6,097 bases of DNA. Origin: Phycisphaerales bacterium (GTDB taxonomy: Bacteria; Planctomycetota; Phycisphaerae; UBA1845). The translations under genes were made by a program, and so were the position numbers. The DNA is taken from positions 1-6,097 of the forward strand of contig JAUWNF010000223.1 of NCBI GenBank assembly GCA_030612785.1, written 5' to 3'. The notes beneath the pieces are model-generated. The model made no database searches. It saw only the letters and a list, made by a program, of their open reading frames with translations, and was not told the origin of the DNA. Below are positions 1 to 4,467 of this stretch, one piece after another. Within the stretch, counting starts at the first letter, position 1, and each line of letters starts with the position of its first letter.

Positions 1-2
1 GT

Positions 3-137
3 ACCCTTCTGGAGGAACTCGGCACCCTCTGCCGCAACCGCTGCCGGATCCCATCCGATCCATCGGGCAGCACCTTTATGCAAGAGACCCAGCCTACGCA
101 ACTACAGGCCCGCGTCTTCCAACTTCTAGGCCTGTAG
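3..137 (+). CDS. Transposase, C-terminal end only (IS1634/IS4-like DDE type)
   Basis: An open frame enters from the left edge and stops at TAG 135-137, leaving 44 residues. The peptide contains LLEELGTLC, then a short basic stretch, and ends QARVFQLLGL. This matches the usual tail of IS1634-type DDE transposases: a 'LEEL-x-x-(I/L)' helix, a beta hairpin, then 'PT..Q..(I/V)..LLGL-stop'. The catalytic DDE residues would lie upstream, outside the window, so it cannot be said whether the element is intact. I could not identify a terminal inverted repeat or target duplication after the stop. The family assignment comes from remembered C-terminal patterns, not a search. Another short protein fragment with a similar helical tail is possible. 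Confidence 0.5.
   Translation, partial: TLLEELGTLCRNRCRIPSDPSGSTFMQETQPTQLQARVFQLLGL
102..137. repeat. 9-bp inverted repeat at the end of the transposase frame
   Basis: CTACAGGCC at 102-110 is the exact reverse complement of GGCCTGTAG at 129-137, with an 18-nt spacer. The right arm includes the transposase stop codon. No T-run follows, so it is not a convincing intrinsic terminator. It could be a hairpin in the transposase mRNA or chance. Confidence 0.35.
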
Positions 138-372
138 CCAGTCTCCGGAAGCGCCTCCGACCCCCAACCTCGGTCGCCGAAAAGACTTGCGCGTCGCCTA
201 CCGCCGGAACTTCGGGCTAGATGCGATTGCCCTGACCATTACCCGTCGTGAAGGTCGCCGTACGATCCAGGCTACCACCGACGTTGATCCACCCGGCGAA
301 ACCGAGCAGGTCGTGGTTATGGGCGAGGGCTCGCTCAGGAAGCTGGCCCCACCGTGGTCTGGGGATAGGTTC
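130..372 (+). pseudogene. TrkA_C-like domain fragment (K+ channel/transporter regulatory domain remnant)
   Basis: The plus frame is open from just after a TAG at 127-129 and has no ATG start. From 181 it reads KDLRVAYRRNFGLDAIALT, then a charged turn, then PPGETEQVVVMGE and LRKL. This follows the TrkA_C (RCK C-terminal) layout seen at the end of Trk/Ktr subunits and ligand-gated K+ channels: 'L.LR.RYGV.V.AI.R' strand-helix, a loop with 'PD..L..GD', 'LVV.G..E.L..L'. Only about 65 residues look real. The Rossmann half and any membrane part are missing. The frame continues open to 645, but from 373 it is antisense to pyrH and no longer looks like protein, so the natural stop also seems lost. With the transposase tail directly upstream, I infer a gene cut by an insertion or rearrangement. 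The reverse strand of this stretch shows no recognisable gene. The domain call is from pattern memory. Confidence 0.4.
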
Positions 373-1089
373 CTAATCGACCAGCGTGCCGACCGGTTGG
401 CCTTGAACAGCCCGGGCCATGTTCCCCGGCTGTTTGAGGTTGAAGACGATGACGGGAATGCGGTTTCGCTGGCACAGGTCGAAGGCGCTGACGTCCATCA
501 CCCCGAGACGTTTGTGGAGCGCCTCGTCGAACGACAGACGTTGGTAGCGGGTGGCGTTGGGGGCGGTTTGGGGGTCGGCATCGTACACCCCATCCACCTT
601 GGTGGCCTTGAGCACCGCGTCGGCTTTGATCTCCGAAGCGCGTAGTGCCGCGCACGTGTCAGTGGTGACGAACGGATTGCCCGTGCCGGCGGCGAAGATC
701 ACCACGCGCCCCTTTTCCAGGTGGCGGATGGCCCGCCGGCGAATGAACTTTTCGCACACCCGGTCCATACCGATGGCACTCTGCACCCGCGTGTGCACGC
801 CCAGTGCCTCCAGCGTATCTTGAACCGCCAGCGCGTTGATCACCGTAGCCAGCATACCCATGTAGTGCCCGGTGACTTCTTCGATGTGGGAATCCCGGGC
901 GACGACCGCTCCACGGACGATGTTGCCCGCGCCGACGACGACCGCCAATTGCACCCCGAGATCGACCACGGTCTTGATCTCGTGGGCGATGCGGTAGAGT
1001 TCATCGTCGTCGATGCCGACCCTATCCGGCCCGCAGAGCCCTTCTCCGCTGACCTTCAGCACCACTCGCTTATACTTCGCGCCAGCCAT
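373..1089 (-). CDS. pyrH: UMP kinase (uridylate kinase)
   Basis: Phosphorylates UMP to UDP with ATP in the cytoplasm, a committed step to UTP and CTP. The protein is 238 residues, normal for bacterial PyrH (about 240), of the amino-acid-kinase fold. Visible motifs: KVSGE at 12-16, VVGAGNIVRG at 51-60, MGMLATVINAL at 77-87, FAAGTGNPF at 132-140, KATKVDGVYDADP at 161-173, VMDVSAFDLCQ near 197-207 and a C-terminal G-T-L. ATG at 1089 is chosen. The only other in-frame start is TTG at 1095, because a TGA sits at 1096-1098. Neither has a Shine-Dalgarno at normal distance; the nearest GGAGG is 35 nt upstream. The start codon lies inside a 7-bp repeat array. Oddities: the first motif is usually GGGN and is GAGN here; the usual D-x-M-G of the UMP site reads H-Y-M-G; GNPFF is GNPFV. 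It is third in rpsB-tsf-pyrH, 66 nt after tsf. Confidence 0.95.
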   Translation of the reverse strand: MAGAKYKRVVLKVSGEGLCGPDRVGIDDDELYRIAHEIKTVVDLGVQLAVVVGAGNIVRGAVVARDSHIEEVTGHYMGMLATVINALAVQDTLEALGVHTRVQSAIGMDRVCEKFIRRRAIRHLEKGRVVIFAAGTGNPFVTTDTCAALRASEIKADAVLKATKVDGVYDADPQTAPNATRYQRLSFDEALHKRLGVMDVSAFDLCQRNRIPVIVFNLKQPGNMARAVQGQPVGTLVD

Positions 1090-1117
1090 GAGCAATCAGC
1101 AATCAGCTTTCAGCTTC
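1083..1117 (-). repeat. Degenerate 7-bp tandem repeat array spanning the pyrH start codon
   Basis: Read on the minus strand there are five consecutive heptamers: GAAGCTG, AAAGCTG, ATTGCTG, ATTGCTC, ATGGCTG (1117 down to 1083). All share a core close to AWWGCTG. The last copy supplies the pyrH ATG and its second codon. Two more related heptamers, in opposite orientation (GCTGATC, GCTGAGA on the plus strand), lie at 1131-1144. The array looks like a short heptanucleotide repeat of the kind dispersed in some bacterial genomes; whether it recurs elsewhere in this genome cannot be seen here. Confidence 0.7.
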
Positions 1118-1142
1118 GGACGTACCTCCGGCTGATCGCTGA
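1096..1142 (-). promoter_or_regulatory. Possible hairpin in the tsf-pyrH spacer with the Shine-Dalgarno in its loop
   Basis: In the operon mRNA (minus strand) UCAGCGAUCAGC, 1142 to 1131, can pair with GCUGAUUGCUGA, 1107 to 1096. This is 12 base pairs including one G-U. The 23-nt loop (1130 to 1108) contains GGAGG at 1129-1125, the only good Shine-Dalgarno before pyrH. The stem ends 6 nt before the ATG. It could bring the ribosome site closer to the start or modulate pyrH expression relative to tsf. No U-run follows, so it is not an intrinsic terminator. The pairing is seen; any function is inferred. Confidence 0.45.
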
Positions 1143-1155
1143 GAGCCTCCTGTGT

Positions 1156-1998
1156 CTATCCACCAATGGTTACAACTTCCAGGTCGGTGACAGCCGACAC
1201 TCCGGCGGCCTTCAGCGCGTCCCGGACGCGCTTCTTGTCGTAGTCCGGTTTGACGTGCTCTTGCTCCATGAGCGCGTTGGCCGCGCAGAAGGCGTTGACC
1301 TTGCCCTGGACGATTTTCTCGATGATCTGCTCGGGCTTGCCCTCGTCCTGGGCGACGGTCCGAGCAGTGTCGCGAACCTTCTCGAGCGCCTCGGTGGGCA
1401 GCCCCTCGCGGGTGATCGCCAGCGGTTTGGTAAACATCGCGTGCTGGGCCAGGTCGATGCCCACCGCTTCGGAGGACGGCACGGCGTCCAAAGCCAGCAG
1501 GACCCCGCTCTTGCCGTCGTGGTGCACGTAATGTGCGAGGTACTCACCGGTAATCTTGCGGCAGCGGATCAGGTTCATGGTTTCCTGAAGCTTGCTGTAG
1601 GCGTCGATCAGCGCGTCGTTGGCCGTTGTGCCCGTGTCAGTCCGGGTCGCCAAAACCGTATCGGGCGCCGGTTCCTTTTCATTCTGCGACGTCACCACCT
1701 TGGCGATCATCGTCACCAAGTCGGCATAGATGTCGGTCTTGGCCACCGGTGCCGTTTCACAGCGCAGTTCGACGATCCCTCCGGTTTTCCGGTCGTCGGA
1801 GATGTGGACGCCGATACGGCCCTCTCCAGTCTCGCGGTCGGCGCGCTCTTCCATCTTGCCCTTGTACTTGCGGTTTAACAGTTCAATCGCCGCCGCTTCG
1901 TCCCCGCCGACTTCGGTCAGGGCCTTCTTGCACTCCATCATCGGTAAGCCGGTCCGGTCGCGAAGCGCCTTTACCGCCGCTGCAGTAATCTGTCCCAT
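1156..1998 (-). CDS. tsf: Translation elongation factor Ts (EF-Ts)
   Basis: Guanine nucleotide exchange factor that recycles EF-Tu from GDP to GTP during protein synthesis. It has 280 residues, close to the E. coli length (283). The N-terminal UBA-like helical domain (about 1-50) contains LRDRTGLPMMECKKAL at 12-27. The core has ELRCETAPVAK at 77-87, replacing the TDFVAR-type motif of most bacteria, a variant I associate with Planctomycetes. Next come YVHHDGKSGVLLAL at 157-170 (E. coli YIH..G..GVL) and, in the C-terminal part, EGKPEQIIEKIVQGKVNAF at 219-237 and LMEQEHVKPD at 243-252, both family signatures. The ATG at 1998 is well supported: the domain starts at once and GGAGA at 2013-2009 lies 10 nt upstream. 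It follows rpsB by 29 nt, so the two are almost certainly co-transcribed. Confidence 0.97.
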   Translation of the reverse strand: MGQITAAAVKALRDRTGLPMMECKKALTEVGGDEAAAIELLNRKYKGKMEERADRETGEGRIGVHISDDRKTGGIVELRCETAPVAKTDIYADLVTMIAKVVTSQNEKEPAPDTVLATRTDTGTTANDALIDAYSKLQETMNLIRCRKITGEYLAHYVHHDGKSGVLLALDAVPSSEAVGIDLAQHAMFTKPLAITREGLPTEALEKVRDTARTVAQDEGKPEQIIEKIVQGKVNAFCAANALMEQEHVKPDYDKKRVRDALKAAGVSAVTDLEVVTIGG

Positions 1999-2027
1999 GT
2001 TCCTACACTCTCCAACACGAACCGCAC

Positions 2028-2915
2028 TCAGGATTCTACAGTGGTCTCGGAAGCGGAACCCTCGGGCGGTGTGTCGCCCATGTTCGCGGTCACCTCCGCA
2101 TCCTCCGACGGCTTCTCAACCCGGGGAGCTTCCAGATCGGGGCTCGCGGACGGCGGTTCATCGTCCGCGCGCGCCATCGTCGGTCGAGAGGACCTGCGCT
2201 GCGATGGGCCGGTGTCGGTATCGTCTGCCGGATTGGCCCGTTTGCCGGCCTCCACCGCATCAGCAAGATGCTGGACAACCGCCTCAATGGACCGGATGGC
2301 GTCGTCATTCCCGGGGATGGGAATGTCGGCGAAGTCCGGATCCGAATCCGTGTCGATCAGGCAGATGGTGGGGATGCCCAGCTTCTTGGCTTCGCGCACG
2401 GCGATGCGCTCGCGCTGTACATCGACCACAATCAGCGCCCCCGGAAGCTTGTCCATCTCGCGCACGCCGGCCAGGTTCCGGTGGATCTTGCGCAGTTCGC
2501 GTTCGCGCGCGGCGATGGCCTTCTTGCCGTACTGCTGACCACTCCCGTCGGTACGCGCCTGCTCCAACTCCTCGAGCCGGCCGAGACGCAACCGAATCGT
2601 GCGAAAGTTGGTCAACATTCCTCCGAGCCAACGTTCGGTCACATACGGCATGCCCACGCGTTTGGCGTGGTGCTCGATCGTATGCCGGGCCTGCCGCTTG
2701 GTCCCGACAAACAAAACGTCCTCACCCCGGGACACCACTTGCGCGATATATCTTTTGGCCCGCAGCAAACCCTTGACCGTCTCACGAATGTCGATGATGT
2801 GGATCAGGTTTCGCTTGCCGAAGATGTAGGGGGACATCTTCGGGTTCCAACGGCTCACGCGATGTCCGAAGTGAATTCCAGAATCAATTAAGGTACGAAC
2901 CAACTCCGAAGCCAA
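2028..2915 (-). CDS. rpsB: 30S ribosomal protein S2 with an extended acidic C-terminal tail
   Basis: Small-subunit protein that joins late in 30S assembly and helps hold S1. The protein is 295 residues against about 241 in E. coli. Core motifs: IHFGHR at 14-19, WNPKM at 23-27, FVGTKRQAR at 69-77, RWLGGMLTNF at 95-104, LPGALIVVDV at 157-166, DTDSDPD at 188-194 and IPGNDDAIRSI at 200-210. The conserved core ends near 226. Residues 227-295 are a Pro/Ser/Thr/Asp/Glu-rich, probably disordered tail. The start is TTG at 2915-2913: an in-frame TAA immediately precedes it, the S2 fold begins at once (MASELVRTLIDSGIHFGHR), and an AGGAGG lies 6 nt upstream. First gene of rpsB-tsf-pyrH, with its own promoter about 65 nt upstream. 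In E. coli the rpsB leader is autoregulated by S2; the leader here (about 2916-2973) was not recognised as that motif. Confidence 0.97.
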   Translation of the reverse strand: MASELVRTLIDSGIHFGHRVSRWNPKMSPYIFGKRNLIHIIDIRETVKGLLRAKRYIAQVVSRGEDVLFVGTKRQARHTIEHHAKRVGMPYVTERWLGGMLTNFRTIRLRLGRLEELEQARTDGSGQQYGKKAIAARERELRKIHRNLAGVREMDKLPGALIVVDVQRERIAVREAKKLGIPTICLIDTDSDPDFADIPIPGNDDAIRSIEAVVQHLADAVEAGKRANPADDTDTGPSQRRSSRPTMARADDEPPSASPDLEAPRVEKPSEDAEVTANMGDTPPEGSASETTVES

Positions 2916-2921
2916 TTAACA

Positions 2922-2927
2922 CCTCCT
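2922..2927 (-). promoter_or_regulatory. Strong Shine-Dalgarno that fixes the TTG start of rpsB
   Basis: AGGAGG on the minus strand, 6 nt before TTG 2915. It is the best ribosome site in the window and decides the non-ATG start. The preceding CCTGTTACAGG (2935 to 2925) is a short palindrome overlapping the 5' half of this site; its hairpin (CCTG/CAGG, 3-nt loop) would be weak. Confidence 0.85.
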
Positions 2928-2979
2928 GTAACAGGCCTTAATCCCTCAACCAAGTTTTTCGCGCGTACACGAACGTACC

Positions 2980-3008
2980 AGCATAAACGCGGTTGGCTGC
3001 CAGTTCAA
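2980..3008 (-). promoter_or_regulatory. Sigma70-type promoter for rpsB-tsf-pyrH
   Basis: On the minus strand, TTGAAC (3008-3003) and TATGCT (2985-2980) are separated by exactly 17 nt. Each box matches four of six consensus bases (TTGACA / TATAAT), including the key first and last positions of the -10. Transcription would start near 2973, giving a leader of about 58 nt before the rpsB TTG. Placement directly upstream of a ribosomal operon supports the call. Confidence 0.6.
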
Positions 3009-3095
3009 CCCGGAAACCGTGGTAAATCCGCCCATCAGGGGATTCCGCCTCATTTCGCCGGGAGGTTGCCTCGGTGGGAAGGCGGGGGTAAAGTC

Positions 3096-3172
3096 GCTCG
3101 GGGTGACGCCGGAGGCGGAACCCGGACGCTCCGCAGAACGCCCAGAGGCTGGTCCTGGCGTGACTTCCAAGC
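3096..3172. repeat. 77-bp imperfect palindrome in the rpsB-lpxB divergent region
   Basis: The segment is nearly its own reverse complement about an axis between 3133 and 3134. Paired blocks include GTGACGCC (3103-3110) with GGCGTGAC (3157-3164, one mismatch), CCGGACG-type bases at 3122-3128 with those at 3139-3145, and GCTCGG (3096-3101) with CCAAGC (3167-3172), given one bulged base. Most imperfect pairs in the inner half are C-A oppositions, which are G-T on the other strand, while several in the outer arms are G-T on this strand. Both strands are open and encode almost the same peptide (a shared GRSAERP). It lies outside the rpsB transcript and within 20-95 bp upstream of lpxB. It resembles a decayed REP/BIME or MITE-like element; this is an inference. 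Confidence 0.55.
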
Positions 3173-3189
3173 CAATATCCGACGCCAAT

Positions 3190-4329
3190 ATGCCGCTCAT
3201 CTTCATCAGTGCCGCCGAACCCAGTGCGGACCTGCACGGGGCCTCGCTCATCCGCGCCGCCCGGGCAATCGAGCCCGGCGTCCGCTTCGTCGGAATCGCC
3301 GGTCCGGCCATGAAGGACGCGGGTTGCTGGGCCCTGCACGACATGACCCCGCGGTCGGCGATGCTCCTTTCTACCTTGGGGAACGTGGGCGAAGGCTTCA
3401 AGATCCTGGGCACGACTCGGCGCCACTTCAGGAAATACGCATTCGCCGCCGCGGTATTCATCGATTCGCCGATGCTGAACCTGCCGCTGGCCAAGGTGGC
3501 CAAGGCCCGGCGCGTCCCGGTGCTCTACTATATCGCGCCGCAGGTATGGGCTTGGGGACGCTATCGTGTTCGCCGGGTCCGCCGGCGGGTTGACAAGATG
3601 GCGGTTATCCTGCCGTTCGAGGAGCGGTTCTTCCGGGACCATCGCATCGACGCCACCTATGTAGGGCACCCGCTCTTCGACACGCTGGTCTCACGCCGCC
3701 CTGATCCGGACCTGCGGGAGACCATCCGGCAAGCCGGCAAGCCGATTGTCGCCCTGATTCCCGGCTCGCGTACCCATGTGGTCAACGCCGTGTTCCCGGG
3801 CCAACTCGCCGTGGCGCGGAGCATCACGATGCGCTATCCGAAAGCGTTTTTCCCTGTTTCCGTCGCCAATGACGGCGTCCGGCGGGTCATCGAGCCGTTG
3901 CTCGCCGCATCGGGGCTCAACGGTGTCGGGTACTACGGAAAGAATGGGGACTTGATCGAGTCGGCCGATCTGGTCTTGGTCGTCTCCGGCACCAGCACGC
4001 TGGAGGTGGCGTACTACCACAAGCCGATGGTGGTGATGTACAACAGTTCTCGGCTAATGTACCACCTCGTGGCCCGCTGGCTGATCAGGACTCCCCACCT
4101 CTCGTTGGTCAACATCTTGGCCGGCCGGGAGGTAGTGCCCGAATTCATGCCCTATTACACCAGCACGGAGCGCATCGCCCGGTGCGCTTTGGGCTTGCTG
4201 GAATCGCCCGCACGGCGTTCGGCCATGTCACGGGAATTGGCCGACCTGCTCGCTCCGATCGTCAGGACGGGGGCGCCGGCCGCCACCGCGGCAATCCTGC
4301 TCGACATGCTTGACACACGGCGGGGGTAG
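3190..4329 (+). CDS. lpxB: Lipid-A-disaccharide synthase (GT19)
   Basis: Condenses UDP-2,3-diacylglucosamine with lipid X to form the beta-1,6 lipid A disaccharide, at the inner face of the cytoplasmic membrane. It has 379 residues, normal for the family (about 380). Motifs: FISAAEPSADLHGA at 5-18 (usually GExSGD), FIDSPMLNLPL at 90-100 with the Asp matching E. coli D98, APQVWAWG at 116-123, LPFEERFF at 141-148, YVGHPLFD at 157-164, IPGSR at 190-194 (Arg matching R201), SGTSTLE at 276-282 and LVNILAGRE at 316-324 (Asn matching N316). Catalytic candidates are therefore kept, but two glycines of the first motif are alanine. ATG 3190 is chosen because homology begins there. The frame stays open up to a GTG at 3019, but those 57 residues look like translated palindrome. 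No clear Shine-Dalgarno precedes 3190. It is divergent from rpsB and no other lpx gene is in view. Confidence 0.93.
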   Translation: MPLIFISAAEPSADLHGASLIRAARAIEPGVRFVGIAGPAMKDAGCWALHDMTPRSAMLLSTLGNVGEGFKILGTTRRHFRKYAFAAAVFIDSPMLNLPLAKVAKARRVPVLYYIAPQVWAWGRYRVRRVRRRVDKMAVILPFEERFFRDHRIDATYVGHPLFDTLVSRRPDPDLRETIRQAGKPIVALIPGSRTHVVNAVFPGQLAVARSITMRYPKAFFPVSVANDGVRRVIEPLLAASGLNGVGYYGKNGDLIESADLVLVVSGTSTLEVAYYHKPMVVMYNSSRLMYHLVARWLIRTPHLSLVNILAGREVVPEFMPYYTSTERIARCALGLLESPARRSAMSRELADLLAPIVRTGAPAATAAILLDMLDTRRG

Positions 4330-4381
4330 CAGTTCGTGGGGTGCGGCGACAACTTCTTGCAGACTCTCCGCCCGCTCCCCA

Positions 4382-4410
4382 TTGATCGCGGTCGGGTGAG
4401 CCGATACAAC
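4382..4410 (+). promoter_or_regulatory. Candidate promoter for the CocE-like gene
   Basis: TTGATC (4382-4387) and TACAAC (4405-4410) are 17 nt apart, four of six matches each to the sigma70 boxes. A start near 4417 would give a leader of about 50 nt before the ATG at 4468. The 138-bp gap after lpxB contains no other gene and no clear terminator (no stable hairpin followed by T-rich sequence), so read-through from lpxB is also possible. Confidence 0.3.
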
Positions 4411-4467
4411 CCTAGAGAAGAGAGTGGGGCTGGTTTCAGGCACTCAAGGAGCCGTGAGGCGGTGGAA

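Noticed and set aside
324..372. Intrinsic terminator for the rpsB operon after pyrH
   Set aside because: Short complementary stretches exist (CCCC/GGGG around 345-364; GCGAG/CTCGC around 325-336), but the loops are only about 2 nt and no U-run follows.
373..645. Continuation of the TrkA_C-like frame as a real protein end
   Set aside because: From 373 the frame is antisense to the conserved C-terminal half of pyrH, and the residues lose any domain pattern.
1090..1095. TTG at 1095 as the pyrH start, two codons upstream
   Set aside because: No better Shine-Dalgarno, and ATG at 1089 is adjacent. The difference is only two residues and cannot be fully excluded.
721..1878. 385-codon open frame on the plus strand
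   Set aside because: Entirely antisense to pyrH and tsf, which are unmistakable by motif. High GC keeps antisense frames open, and the translation shows no family pattern.
1730..2776. 348-codon open frame on the plus strand
   Set aside because: Antisense to tsf and rpsB, with an Arg/Pro/Ser-rich composition typical of shadow frames.
3019..3189. Upstream GTG start giving lpxB a 57-residue N-terminal extension
   Set aside because: LpxB homology begins at the ATG at 3190. The extension is low-complexity and half of it is the palindrome.
2938..3669. 243- and 185-codon open frames on the minus strand upstream of rpsB
   Set aside because: They overlap the well-supported lpxB coding region antisense and cover the rpsB promoter. 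The peptide similarity to the plus strand at 3096-3172 comes from the palindrome.
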